Shown here in pieces: positions 55,533-64,000 of a stretch of 64,000 bases of DNA. The stretch spans positions 1,426,001 through 1,490,000 of the forward strand of contig NZ_CP046654.1 of the NCBI RefSeq assembly GCF_009759685.1, in the 5' to 3' direction. Positions within the stretch are counted from its first letter, which is position 1; every line of letters starts with the position of its first letter. Origin of the DNA: Acinetobacter baumannii. GTDB taxonomy: Bacteria; Pseudomonadota; Gammaproteobacteria; Pseudomonadales; Moraxellaceae. Both the position numbers and the translations under genes were made by a program. The notes beneath the pieces are model-generated. The model was not told the DNA's origin and did no database searches. It saw nothing but the letters and a program-made list of their open reading frames with translations.

Positions 55533-55913
55533 ATGAGCTTATCTCAAAAAGAAATTGCGGTACGTTTTTTAGAGCTTGCTGCCGCTGGCGAGGTCGATGA
55601 AGCCTACGGCAATTACACCGCCCCAAACTTTAAGCATCACAATCCTTATTATGCTGGTGATAAGACTTCTTTAAAGGAAGGGATGCGTGAAAGTGCAATT
55701 GAAACTCCAAACAAAGTTCTTGAAGTTCAGCATGTCATTGAGGATGGTGCTTTAGTTGCAGTACATTCGAAACTGGAAATGCAAATGAATGACAAGCTAA
55801 CAATTTTAGCTGTGGTTCATATATGCCGTTTTGAAAATGGAAAAATTGCGGAGTTTTGGGATATTGGGCAAATACAGCCCGATCCACTCGTTAATGAAAA
55901 TGGTATGTTCTAG
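55533..55913 (+). CDS. NTF2/SnoaL-like protein
   Basis: This 126-residue protein has a helical start (LSQKEIAVRFLELAAAGEVDEAY) and an NTF2-like cone fold. The conserved C-terminal strands read HICRFENGKIAEFWDIGQIQ (about 98-117). Such proteins include ketosteroid isomerase-like enzymes and many of unknown function, so no reaction is claimed. GGGAGG precedes the ATG. It is 28 bases after rraB and may share its transcript. Confidence 0.82.
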   Translation: MSLSQKEIAVRFLELAAAGEVDEAYGNYTAPNFKHHNPYYAGDKTSLKEGMRESAIETPNKVLEVQHVIEDGALVAVHSKLEMQMNDKLTILAVVHICRFENGKIAEFWDIGQIQPDPLVNENGMF

Positions 55914-55915
55914 TG

Positions 55916-55946
55916 AAAAGCCCGAAACTATTCGGGCTTTTTTATT
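55916..55946. terminator. Bidirectional terminator between the NTF2-like gene and the TonB receptor
   Basis: AAAAGCCCGAA-ACTA-TTCGGGCTTTT stem between convergent genes. Confidence 0.9.
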
Positions 55947-55957
55947 TTATAGAAGAA

Positions 55958-58048
55958 TTAAAACTTCCACTGTGCCGAAATTGAGGCGTTCAGTGGTTCA
56001 CCCGGTTGAACCCATAAATCGCTATAGCTTGAGACATAGTAGGTCTTATCAAATAGGTTATTTATATTCAGCTGATAGCGTAAACGGTCAGATGGTGCAT
56101 AGTAGCCATTTAAATTGACCAGCGTATAACTTGGTAAATTAAAACCGTTATCTAGGTTATGCCCGCTACGCTCACCCACATAAGTGAGATTGGCACCTAC
56201 GCCTGCTTTTCTTGCACCGTCTTGTAGAAACTCATAGTTAGTGCTTATAGCACCTTGGTGTTTTGGAACATTGCTCAGCCGTGCGCCTTTTGCCAAGTCT
56301 TGGTCTTTTTCAATTTGAGCATCGGTATAACTATAGTTGGCATTGACGAACCAGCGGTCATTGATCTGGCTATTTAAGTCAAACTCAATCCCTTTACTGC
56401 TCACTTCGCCTGCTGCGGTTTGAAAGTTACTGTCGATTGGGTCAGTTGTGAGTACATTTCGTTTTTTCATTTTAAACAAAGCGAGGCTCAGCACACTTTG
56501 GTCGTTTATTTTATATTTGGTACCGACTTCATAGCTTTCGCCTTTTTCAGGAGCGAAGGTTTGTCCATTTCGGTTCATACCACTATTCATGGCAAATGAG
56601 CGACCATAGTTTGTATAAAACGCCCATTGCTCAGAGGCTTTAAAATTTACTCCGAAACGTGGACTATTCTGGTGAAGTGTCTGGTTATCTTCGGTCTGTT
56701 TTATATGATTTTTAAAGTCTTGTTCGACCTGATCAAAACGGTTACCGAGTAACACGCTCCACTGGTCATTGAAAAAGATCTGATCTTGTACATTAAGCGC
56801 GAAGTAACGCTGGCGCTCTTTGGTGTCGGTAAACGGAGTGAGATTCGGTAAATATTTGCCATATTCAGGTTGGTAGATATCAATTGTGTTTGGTGAGTCT
56901 GTGCTGTGGTTGCGACGAAGCTGGTTTTGTTTGTAGTCGAGTTGACCAAGTTCGGTTGAAAGTAGAATTTCATGACGAGCCCAAGACGTATCAAGCTTGC
57001 CAAGTAACTCTGTCTGAGCCAGAACATCTTCACTCGTATAATCACGATAGCGACGTTGACGCTCTAAAGTACGTCCATCGTTTTGCATACGACGAGGTTC
57101 GGTCGCAAAGCCGACCATTTGTGCATCTTTATAACTGACCGCACTATTTAGTTTCCAGTCAGGGTTAAATTCGTGACTAAGACGTAATTGGTAAAAGTAA
57201 TCTTTTATTTTCAAATCGCCGTCGTCAGGTTCACCTGTAAAGGTTTTCGGGTCCATCACAAACTGGTGATTGACTGTGCTGACCCCACGGTCAAAGGTTC
57301 CTTTATGCTCAGTAAATTCACTGTCAAAGTCGAGTTGCGTTTGGTCTGAAATTTTCCATGTAAGCTGTGGTGAAAAGAACCAGCGTTCACTGCTGACATG
57401 ATCACGGAAGCTTTGATTATCTTCATGAGCCACTGCTAAACGATAGGCGAGTTCATCGTTAATAGGCGCGGTATGCTCCAGACTAATTCGATATTGTTCT
57501 TGGGTATTGGCACGTAGGTTAAGTTCACTTTCGCTTTCCCACTGTGGTTTTTTACTGTTGAGGTTCAGCAAACCTCCTGTTTCGCCGCGACCATATAGCG
57601 CCGCCATTGGTCCTTTTAAAAATTCTAAAGATTCAATATTTACTACATCTTTTGGAGCATTAATTCCTCGGTTAACACTCAAACCGTTACGGATCATAGC
57701 CGCACCTAAATTGGGGTCGGTACTAAAGCCACGAAATGAGTAGTTATCCCAAAAACCACCACCAAAACTATTTTGATGAAAAACCCCACTGACTAAAGTT
57801 AATGCGTCATCAATCCGTTGCACGTCTTGCTGTTCCATTATTTGTTTAGAAAGATAAGCACGGTTAAAAGGGACATCTAAAACATCGTGAGTAAATTTAG
57901 TTGCCGAGCTATTTTGGCTCACATCTTCTCGGGTACTTTCAGCCTGAACACGTATGGTCTCAAGTACCGTTGACGTTTCCTCTCCCCAAGTGAGTGTCGA
58001 TATAAATGATAGACCTAACGAAGACAACAATCCTAATTTGTGTCGCAT
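55958..58048 (-). CDS. TonB-dependent outer-membrane receptor (siderophore type)
   Basis: This 696-residue receptor has a signal peptide (MRHKLGLLSSLGLSFISTLTWG) and a TonB box near ETIRVQAEST (about 30-39). The plug domain at about 50-165 has LSKQIMEQQDVQRIDDAL and FLKGPMAALYGRGETGGLLN. A 22-strand barrel ends in SAQWKF, with C-terminal aromatic. It belongs to the siderophore-receptor subfamily; the substrate is unknown. It is divergent from the acyltransferase-like membrane gene. Confidence 0.93.
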   Translation of the reverse strand: MRHKLGLLSSLGLSFISTLTWGEETSTVLETIRVQAESTREDVSQNSSATKFTHDVLDVPFNRAYLSKQIMEQQDVQRIDDALTLVSGVFHQNSFGGGFWDNYSFRGFSTDPNLGAAMIRNGLSVNRGINAPKDVVNIESLEFLKGPMAALYGRGETGGLLNLNSKKPQWESESELNLRANTQEQYRISLEHTAPINDELAYRLAVAHEDNQSFRDHVSSERWFFSPQLTWKISDQTQLDFDSEFTEHKGTFDRGVSTVNHQFVMDPKTFTGEPDDGDLKIKDYFYQLRLSHEFNPDWKLNSAVSYKDAQMVGFATEPRRMQNDGRTLERQRRYRDYTSEDVLAQTELLGKLDTSWARHEILLSTELGQLDYKQNQLRRNHSTDSPNTIDIYQPEYGKYLPNLTPFTDTKERQRYFALNVQDQIFFNDQWSVLLGNRFDQVEQDFKNHIKQTEDNQTLHQNSPRFGVNFKASEQWAFYTNYGRSFAMNSGMNRNGQTFAPEKGESYEVGTKYKINDQSVLSLALFKMKKRNVLTTDPIDSNFQTAAGEVSSKGIEFDLNSQINDRWFVNANYSYTDAQIEKDQDLAKGARLSNVPKHQGAISTNYEFLQDGARKAGVGANLTYVGERSGHNLDNGFNLPSYTLVNLNGYYAPSDRLRYQLNINNLFDKTYYVSSYSDLWVQPGEPLNASISAQWKF

Positions 58049-58086
58049 AAATAATCAGCCATAAAAAGACAAAAGGAATTAAATGT

Positions 58087-58108
58087 AATAGTATAACGTT
58101 ACATTATT
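58087..58108. promoter_or_regulatory. TetR-like dyad in the divergent promoter region
   Basis: AATAGTATAAC and GTTACATTATT arms match at 8 of 11 positions about the centre AC|GT, lying between the TonB receptor and the membrane gene. It does not match the Fur consensus. Confidence 0.4.
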
Positions 58109-58123
58109 TTGTTGATTACTGCT

Positions 58124-59269
58124 ATGTCTTTAGAAAAGAATATTGAACGTTTACAGTCGATTGATGCATTGCGTGGTTTGGTGATCATCATTATGTTGCT
58201 CGACCATGTAAGAGAAACTTTCTATTTACATAAACAGGTTACCGACCCAATGGACGTAACAGTAACAGAACCGGCTTTATTTGGCAGTCGATTATTGGCC
58301 CATATTTGTGCTCCGGTTTTTGTACTTTTAACCGGTATTTCTGCTTTTTTATTTCAGTCAAAAAAACAAGATTTACAGCAAACACGTGCTTTTTTATTAA
58401 AGCGTGGCTTATTTTTGATTGCACTAGAGCTCACGCTGGTGAACTTTGCATGGACAGCAACTTTTCCACCTGAAGTCATTTATTTACAAGTGATCTGGGC
58501 GATTGGTATTAGCATGGTGGTGCTAGCGTGCTGTGTAAGTTTGCCTTTGCCTGTTCTTGCTAGTGTAGCGTTGGTGATTATTTTTGGACACAACTTATTA
58601 GATTCTGTGCACTTCTCACAAGGCATCCTACAGAATATATGGTTCGTTTTACACGAACGTGGCTGGCTTGAGATTGCAGGCATCAAGCTTCGTACAAGTT
58701 ACCCTGTTTTACCTTGGATTGGGGTGATTTTATTAGGCTACGTATTAGGTCAGTTCTTTAGTTCAAAATATTCAGCAAATCAAAGAATCCGCGCTTTACT
58801 CAGTCTTGGTTTAGCAAGTATCGGGTTATTTGTTTTACTGCGTTTTATCAATGTCTATGGTGACCAGCCGTGGCAACATTTTGAGTCATTACAACTGAGC
58901 CTCATGAGCTTTTTTAACCTCACCAAGTATCCGCCGTCTTTATTATTTATTTTGCTGAATGTTGGAATTGGCTTGCTTGTGCTCGTTGCTTTTGAACGTA
59001 TGCAGCAATATTCATTTCTAAAACCATTGGTCGTGTTTGGTTCGGTGCCGATGTTCTTTTATTTACTGCACTTATATGTGTTGAAACTGATGTATGTGTT
59101 GGCACTCAGTGTGTGGGGAGCTAACTACGGAAACTATTTGTCGGTCAATCATGTGTGGATGTTATGGTTAACCACGATTGTATTGTCTTTTGTACTCTAT
59201 CCAGCGGTGAAATGGTTCTCGAAATTTAAACATCAAAACAAACATATTTCGATTTTAAAATATTTCTAA
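58124..59269 (+). CDS. DUF1624/HGSNAT-like membrane protein
   Basis: This 381-residue polytopic protein has about ten transmembrane segments and the family opening RLQSIDALRGLVIIIMLLDHVR (about 9-30). The Asp-Ala-Leu-Arg-Gly and Asp-His residues are typical of the DUF1624 heparan-alpha-glucosaminide N-acetyltransferase-like family, related to other membrane acyltransferases. It probably moves an acyl group across the inner membrane, acceptor unknown. The ATG at 58124 is preferred over the TTG at 58109. Confidence 0.8.
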   Translation: MSLEKNIERLQSIDALRGLVIIIMLLDHVRETFYLHKQVTDPMDVTVTEPALFGSRLLAHICAPVFVLLTGISAFLFQSKKQDLQQTRAFLLKRGLFLIALELTLVNFAWTATFPPEVIYLQVIWAIGISMVVLACCVSLPLPVLASVALVIIFGHNLLDSVHFSQGILQNIWFVLHERGWLEIAGIKLRTSYPVLPWIGVILLGYVLGQFFSSKYSANQRIRALLSLGLASIGLFVLLRFINVYGDQPWQHFESLQLSLMSFFNLTKYPPSLLFILLNVGIGLLVLVAFERMQQYSFLKPLVVFGSVPMFFYLLHLYVLKLMYVLALSVWGANYGNYLSVNHVWMLWLTTIVLSFVLYPAVKWFSKFKHQNKHISILKYF

Positions 59270-59309
59270 TTTTTAAAACACGAGTAAAGCGAGTTCAATA
59301 ATGCTCGCT

Positions 59310-59777
59310 TTACTTGCTTACATCTAAATACAGAGTTTCTTTCACTTCTTCCATGACCACATAACTGTGTGAAGATGCCGAAGCTGGGAGTTTCTTTAAT
59401 AGATCTCCTAACAAGCGACGGTATGCACTCATTTCTTTTAAACGCGCTTTTACAAGGTAGTCAAATTCACCTGAAATGAGGTGACATTCGAGCACTTCAG
59501 GAATCTCAACTAAGTCTCTAGCCACCTGATCAAATACATCGCCAGATTTGGCAGATAACTTAATTTCTAAAAAGACAAGCAGGTTACGGTCAACGTAGGC
59601 GGGGTTTAGCCGTGCGTAATAACCCATGATAATGCCATCGCGCTCAAGGCGCTTTACACGCTCTGAACAAGGGGTGGTAGAGAGGTTGACTCTTGATGCC
59701 AATTCACTAATCGCAATTCGTCCTTCACGCTGCAAAATATCCAGAATCATGCGATCTATACGATCTAAGGGGCGCAT
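59310..59777 (-). CDS. Lrp/AsnC-family regulator, likely of D-alanine catabolism
   Basis: This 155-residue protein has an N-terminal helix-turn-helix (REGRIAISELASRVNLSTTP, about 16-35) and a C-terminal RAM domain (VLECHLISGEFDYLVKARLKEM, about 94-115). It is divergent from dadA-dadX, which matches the DadR arrangement where the regulator responds to alanine and activates the operon. The AT-rich gap between (about 59778-59913) would hold its binding sites. Confidence 0.88.
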   Translation of the reverse strand: MRPLDRIDRMILDILQREGRIAISELASRVNLSTTPCSERVKRLERDGIIMGYYARLNPAYVDRNLLVFLEIKLSAKSGDVFDQVARDLVEIPEVLECHLISGEFDYLVKARLKEMSAYRRLLGDLLKKLPASASSHSYVVMEEVKETLYLDVSK

Positions 59778-59913
59778 AGATATTTCCTCTTTTTTTTAAA
59801 TTCTCGCGAGAAAAACATAAATTTACCTAGATTATAGCCTGAAAAACAGTGAAATAAACTATTGAAGCAGAAATATACTAGTGAAATAAACTGGTGTGCG
59901 TGAGGGAATGGAA

Positions 59914-61179
59914 ATGCGCGTAATTGTACTAGGTAGCGGCGTTATTGGAGTGGCAAGTGCCTATTATCTGGCTCGACAAGGAGCCGAGGTTACTGTTCTC
60001 GATCGCCAGTCAGGTCCTGCTGAAGAAACAAGTTTTGGTAACGCAGGTCAAATTTCGCCTGGGTATTCGACCCCTTGGGCAGCACCAGGAATTCCTTTTA
60101 AAGCTGTGAAATGGATGTTCCAACACCATGCACCGCTTGCGATTAATTTAGATGGCAGCATGTGGCAATTACAGTGGATGGCGCAAATGCTGAAAAACTG
60201 TAATCCGCAGAGTTATGCTGTGAACAAAGAACGTATGATGCGTGTGGCTGAATACAGCCGTGACTGCTTACGCGAACTTAGAAAAGACACGGGTATTCAC
60301 TACGAAAACCGCGCTAAAGGTACGTTGCAGTTATTCCGTAAAGAAGCACAAATGGAAGCGGTTCAACGCGACATTAGCGTGCTTGAAGAATGCGGCGTAA
60401 GCTACGAATTATTAAATGGCAACGAGCTTGGTCGTGTAGAACCAGCTTTAGCAAATGCACAAGATAAACTCGTGGGTGGTTTACACTTACCAAATGATGA
60501 AACAGGCGACTGCTATTTATTTACCAATGCTTTAGCTCAAATTGCTAAAGAGCTAGGCGTTAACTTCCAGTTTAATCAGAACGTAGAAAAATTGATTGTC
60601 GAAGGCGATCAAATTAAAGGCGTACAGGTAAATGGCAAGGTTTTAACCGCAGATCGTTATGTTCTAGCCTTTGGTAGCTATTCACGTGATTTCTTGAAAC
60701 CGCTTGATCTACAGTTACCTGTATATCCTGTAAAAGGTTACTCGTTGACGATTCCTATTGTTGACCCTGCTTTTGCTCCACAATCTACCGTGCTGGATGA
60801 AACTTACAAAATCGCGATTACTCGTTTTGACCAACGTATTCGCGTAGGTGGAATGGCTGAGTTAAGTGGCTTTAACTTAGGTCTGAACGAAGACCGCCGT
60901 GCAACCTTGCAAATGGTGACTCAAGACTTGTTCCCGGGTGGTGATATGGAACAAGCATCTTTCTGGACAGGTTTACGTCCAATGACACCAGACAGTACTC
61001 CAATTATTGGTGCGACTCGCTTTAAAAATCTGTTCTTGAATACAGGTCATGGCACTTTAGGTTGGACCATGGCGTGCGGTTCAGGAAAATTAATCAGTGA
61101 CATCGTATTGAATCATAAGACTGATATCAGTACCGATGGCCTTTCAATTCAGCGTTATTCACACGCACATGCGGCTTAA
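59914..61179 (+). CDS. dadA: D-amino acid dehydrogenase
   Basis: This 421-residue FAD-dependent, membrane-associated dehydrogenase oxidises D-alanine to pyruvate and ammonia. The FAD-binding [20 protein letters not shown] (7-26) follows MRVIVLG at the start. [20 protein letters not shown] is near 46-65, and the C-terminal [19 protein letters not shown] is near 350-368. The ATG at 59914, with GAGGGA about seven bases upstream, is chosen over a GTG at 59896 and an ATG at 59908 because it gives the standard DadA N-terminus. Confidence 0.95.
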   Translation: MRVIVLGSGVIGVASAYYLARQGAEVTVLDRQSGPAEETSFGNAGQISPGYSTPWAAPGIPFKAVKWMFQHHAPLAINLDGSMWQLQWMAQMLKNCNPQSYAVNKERMMRVAEYSRDCLRELRKDTGIHYENRAKGTLQLFRKEAQMEAVQRDISVLEECGVSYELLNGNELGRVEPALANAQDKLVGGLHLPNDETGDCYLFTNALAQIAKELGVNFQFNQNVEKLIVEGDQIKGVQVNGKVLTADRYVLAFGSYSRDFLKPLDLQLPVYPVKGYSLTIPIVDPAFAPQSTVLDETYKIAITRFDQRIRVGGMAELSGFNLGLNEDRRATLQMVTQDLFPGGDMEQASFWTGLRPMTPDSTPIIGATRFKNLFLNTGHGTLGWTMACGSGKLISDIVLNHKTDISTDGLSIQRYSHAHAA

Positions 61180-61199
61180 CGGACGTTAGGAAAGTAATC

Positions 61200-62303
61200 A
61201 TGCCTCGTCCTATTACCGCAGTGATCCACCGTCAAGCCTTACAAAATAACTTGGCGGTGGTGCGCAAGGCTATGCCAAACAGTAAGGTCTTTGCCGTTGT
61301 CAAAGCCAATGCTTATGGACATGGAATTGAACGTGTCTATGAAGCATTTAAAGCAGCAGATGGCTTTGCCTTACTGGATCTTGAAGAAGCAAAACGAATT
61401 CGTGCTCTAGGTTGGACGGGTCCGATTTTGTTGCTCGAAGGGATTTTTTCTCCTCAAGATTTATTTGATTGTGTGCAGTATCAGCTTAGTTTCACCATTC
61501 ATAGTGAAGCGCAAATCGAGTGGGTAGAACAGCATCCTTATCCTGCTCAATTTGATGTTTTTTTGAAAATGAACAGTGGTATGAACCGTCTTGGTTTTAA
61601 ACCACAGCATTATGTGCAGGCTTGGGAACGTTTAAATAATTTGGCAAATGTCGCCAAGATTACCCACATGATGCATTTTTCGGATGCAGATGGTGATCGT
61701 TTCGGTCAGCAAGGTATTGATTATCAAATTACTGCCTTTGAAGAAATTGTGAAGGATTTACCGGGTGAAAGATCGGTAAGTAATAGTGCGGCAATTCTGC
61801 GTTATCAAGACCAGCTCAAATCAGATTATGTCCGTAGCGGCATCATGCTTTATGGCAGCTCGCCTGATTACCCAACCCATAGTATTGCGGATTGGGGCTT
61901 GCAGCCGACCATGAGCTTACGTAGTGAAATTATTTCCGTTCAGCATTTGGAGCCGAATGAAAGCGTAGGTTATGGCTCAAACTTTGTCGCAGAGCAACCC
62001 ATAACGATTGGGATTGTGGCTTGCGGCTATGCCGATGGTTATCAACGTATTTCGCCAACAGGTACTCCAGTTTTAGTGGACTCAGTACGCACACGTACAG
62101 TTGGCCGCGTCAGTATGGATATGTTGGCAGTCGATTTAACGGGTATTGAGAGTGCCAAAGTTGGTAGTGAAGTGGTGCTCTGGGGTCAGTCAAGTACAGG
62201 CGTCGTTCTATCTATTGACGATGTTGCAGTTTCATCCGGTACGGTGGGTTATGAACTGATGTGTGCCGTCACCGCCCGTGTTCAATTTATTAATCAGGTA
62301 TAA
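61200..62303 (+). CDS. dadX: Catabolic alanine racemase
   Basis: This 367-residue PLP enzyme converts L-alanine to D-alanine for DadA. The Schiff-base Lys is in VVKANAYGHGIERV near 31-44 (K33), and NSGMNRLGF is near 125-133. The second catalytic base Tyr is in SVGYGSNFVAEQP (about 257-269). It lies 20 bases after dadA in the same operon, which marks it as the catabolic DadX rather than the cell-wall Alr. Confidence 0.95.
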   Translation: MPRPITAVIHRQALQNNLAVVRKAMPNSKVFAVVKANAYGHGIERVYEAFKAADGFALLDLEEAKRIRALGWTGPILLLEGIFSPQDLFDCVQYQLSFTIHSEAQIEWVEQHPYPAQFDVFLKMNSGMNRLGFKPQHYVQAWERLNNLANVAKITHMMHFSDADGDRFGQQGIDYQITAFEEIVKDLPGERSVSNSAAILRYQDQLKSDYVRSGIMLYGSSPDYPTHSIADWGLQPTMSLRSEIISVQHLEPNESVGYGSNFVAEQPITIGIVACGYADGYQRISPTGTPVLVDSVRTRTVGRVSMDMLAVDLTGIESAKVGSEVVLWGQSSTGVVLSIDDVAVSSGTVGYELMCAVTARVQFINQV

Positions 62304-62313
62304 GGAAATCCGA

Positions 62314-62673
62314 ATGTCTAATTCAGATATACAAAAGATTAACACTAACGAAGTCATGAGCGCCGTGACTGTTTTTAACAAAGTGGTTTATTTGTCAGGT
62401 CAGGTGCCTAAAAATACCGAGCAGGACGTGGCAGGTCAAACCCGTGAAATTCTTGCAACAATTGATGAACTTTTGGCATTAGCCAATACCGATAAATCTC
62501 GCTTGCTCTCTGCGCAGCTCTATTTGAAAAATCTTTCTGACTTTTCAACTGTAAATGCAATTTGGGTTGACTGGTTAAAAGGGTGTGTTGCTCCATCGCG
62601 TGCCACAATTCAGGCCGATTTGGTCAATCCAGATTGGTTAATTGAAATTGCCGTGACGGCAGCACAAAAGTAA
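62314..62673 (+). CDS. RidA-family imine/enamine deaminase
   Basis: This 119-residue RidA/YjgF/UK114 protein hydrolyses reactive enamine and imine products that arise from amino-acid oxidation. It shows YLSGQVPKNTEQDVAGQTRE (about 28-47) and SRATIQADL with the conserved Arg near residue 102. It follows dadX by 10 bases and AGGAAAT gives a good ribosome binding site for the ATG at 62314. A frame open to 62263 lies inside dadX. Placement in the dad operon suits removal of 2-iminopropionate. Confidence 0.92.
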   Translation: MSNSDIQKINTNEVMSAVTVFNKVVYLSGQVPKNTEQDVAGQTREILATIDELLALANTDKSRLLSAQLYLKNLSDFSTVNAIWVDWLKGCVAPSRATIQADLVNPDWLIEIAVTAAQK

Positions 62674-62762
62674 TTCGGCTTTACTCCAAAAATGATGATG
62701 TATCTAACAGAAGGAAGATAGATACGGTTTAACCAGTCGTTTTTTGGTGAACAGATTCAGTG

Positions 62763-62796
62763 ACCTATGGCATACGGTTCAATTTTCGCCATAGGT
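62763..62796 (+). other. Hairpin between ridA and cycA
   Basis: ACCTATGGC and GCCATAGGT arms of nine perfect base pairs around a 16-base loop, not followed by a T tract. It may limit readthrough or processing between the genes. Confidence 0.5.
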
Positions 62797-62835
62797 TGCT
62801 GATCTTAACAAAGGAATTCAAAAAGGAATTTTAAT

Positions 62836-64000
62836 ATGACAACGGCTCGTCATTCAGATACGGAAAATTCTCCCGATCATCTGCAACGAAAACTGTCTAA
62901 CCGTCATTTACAACTGATTGCAATTGGCGGTGCAATTGGAACTGGCCTATTTATGGGCTCAGGTAAAACCATCTCCCTCGCAGGTCCTTCAATTCTCTTT
63001 ATTTATATGATTATTGGAGGAATGTTCTTTTTCTTAATGCGTGCAATGGGTGAGTTACTCCTTGCAAATCTGCATTACAAATCTTTTGTTGATATGGCCC
63101 ATGACCTGATTGGTCCTTGGGCTGGTTATTATTTGGGTTGGACCTATTGGTTAGGTTGGGTGCTGGTCGGTATTGCGGACCTTTCAGCAGTCATTAACTA
63201 TTTGAGCTTCTGGCTACCCGATGGTGCAAGCTTCTCACCAATACAGCAGGCCATGATTAGTGCAGGCTGTGTGTTGTTTGTGATGGGTCTTAACCTCCTT
63301 ACAGTACGTCTATTTGGTGAAATTGAATTCTGGTTTGCCCTTATTAAGATTCTGGCAATTATTGGCCTGATCGGCGTGGGTGGCTATATGATTTTCAGCC
63401 ATTTCCAAGCTCCGCAAGGCGCTGTTGCCAGCATTAGTAATGTTTGGTCACATGGCGGTTTATTCCCGAAAGGTACAGAAGGCTTCTTGGCAGGATTCCA
63501 GATTGCCGTTTTTGCATTTGTCGGGGTTGAATTGGTTGGTACGACAGCTGCTGAAACGAAAGACCCACAAAAGAACTTACCGAAAGCAATTAACGCGATT
63601 CCTGTACGTATTATTTTGTTCTATGTATTGGCGTTATTTATTGTGATGTCGGTAACACCGTGGGATCACATTCGTGCAGATAAAAGCCCGTTTGTTGAGT
63701 TATTCTTAAATGCAGGTATTCCGGTTTCTGCGATCATTATGAACTTGGTGGTGCTATCTTCGGTCATGTCTTCAATGAACAGCGGTGTTTTTTCAACCAG
63801 TCGTATGCTGTTCGGTTTATCAAAAGACGGGCAGGCACCGGGAGCATTTGGACGTTTATCAAAACGCGCAGTCCCTTCAAATGGTTTGATTTTCTCTTGT
63901 ACTTTCATTATGGGCGGGGCAGTGCTTCAGTACTTTGTTCCAAACACAATGGAGGCATTTACATTAGCAAGTTCACTCTGTGTGATTCTCTTCATTAGTG
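62836..64000 (+). CDS. cycA: Amino-acid permease, CycA-like (partial, runs off the window)
   Basis: An open frame from the ATG at 62836 to the window edge (388 codons, no stop). It encodes an APC-superfamily permease: the start LSNRHLQLIAIGGAIGTGLF is the classic transporter opening, with about ten transmembrane segments visible and motifs FVGVELVGTTAAETKDPQKN and SSMNSGVFSTSRMLFGL. CycA carries D-alanine, D-serine and glycine with protons, which fits its place after dadA-dadX-ridA. AGGAATTTT precedes the start. Substrate is inferred from context. Confidence 0.88.
   Translation, partial: MTTARHSDTENSPDHLQRKLSNRHLQLIAIGGAIGTGLFMGSGKTISLAGPSILFIYMIIGGMFFFLMRAMGELLLANLHYKSFVDMAHDLIGPWAGYYLGWTYWLGWVLVGIADLSAVINYLSFWLPDGASFSPIQQAMISAGCVLFVMGLNLLTVRLFGEIEFWFALIKILAIIGLIGVGGYMIFSHFQAPQGAVASISNVWSHGGLFPKGTEGFLAGFQIAVFAFVGVELVGTTAAETKDPQKNLPKAINAIPVRIILFYVLALFIVMSVTPWDHIRADKSPFVELFLNAGIPVSAIIMNLVVLSSVMSSMNSGVFSTSRMLFGLSKDGQAPGAFGRLSKRAVPSNGLIFSCTFIMGGAVLQYFVPNTMEAFTLASSLCVILFIS

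Noticed and set aside
58049..58123. Fur box upstream of the TonB receptor
   Set aside because: The sequence does not fit the GATAATGATAATCATTATC consensus.

Overview
The window is chromosomal DNA from an Acinetobacter, almost certainly the A. baumannii / A. calcoaceticus complex. The main reason is its layout. A capsule (K) locus lies between a murJ/FKBP-isomerase block and the lactate operon (lldP-lldR-lldD-dld), with wza-wzb-wzc divergent from the sugar and transferase genes and galU-ugd-gpi-gne1 followed by a convergent pgm. The dga genes, an ItrA-type initiating transferase, low overall GC and AT-rich intergenic DNA fit the same group.

Layout. (1) 1-1.7 kb: the end of murJ and two FKBP-type prolyl isomerases. 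(2) 1.9-24.4 kb: a complete Wzx/Wzy capsule locus. Wza-Wzb-Wzc export is on the minus strand. gna-dgaA-dgaB-dgaC make a diacetamido-glucuronate nucleotide sugar. A variable, very AT-rich block at 9.9-17.4 kb holds wzx, an acyltransferase, four glycosyltransferases and wzy. itrA, galU, ugd, gpi, gne1 and pgm complete the locus. (3) 24.7-30.3 kb: L- and D-lactate use, with lldR broken by a one-base contraction of a G run. (4) 30.4-37.5 kb: an aromatic aminotransferase and the 2-methylcitrate genes (GntR regulator, prpB, prpC, acnD), with no prpF beside them. (5) 37.6-43.6 kb: an accessory block. It carries a DarT-like ADP-ribosyltransferase with a NADAR-type partner, an abortive-infection-like protein with a nuclease-type C-terminus, and small membrane and zinc-ribbon proteins. 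It also carries three near-identical copies of a roughly 195-bp element that reads on the minus strand like a CsrB/RsmX-type sRNA, and a separate GC-rich folded element. (6) 43.7-52 kb: a ketoacyl synthase, a Sel1-repeat protein and a type VI secretion module (VgrG, a VRR-NUC-like nuclease effector, a DUF3396 immunity protein and a lipoprotein). (7) 52-64 kb: an SDR-like protein, a DUF1003 protein, a RluA-type pseudouridine synthase, RraB, an NTF2-like protein, a TonB-dependent receptor, an acyltransferase-like membrane protein and the D-alanine catabolic genes (Lrp regulator, dadA, dadX, ridA, cycA). cycA runs off the end.

How the genes work together. The K locus makes, polymerises and exports one capsule polysaccharide. 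The lld, prp and dad clusters are carbon and nitrogen catabolic units, each with its own regulator and visible candidate operators for lld and prp. The two parts that reward a closer look are the 37.6-43.5 kb accessory block (toxin-antitoxin or defence genes alternating with repeated sRNA-like elements) and the VgrG effector-immunity module. No tRNA, rRNA, CRISPR array or insertion sequence was recognised.
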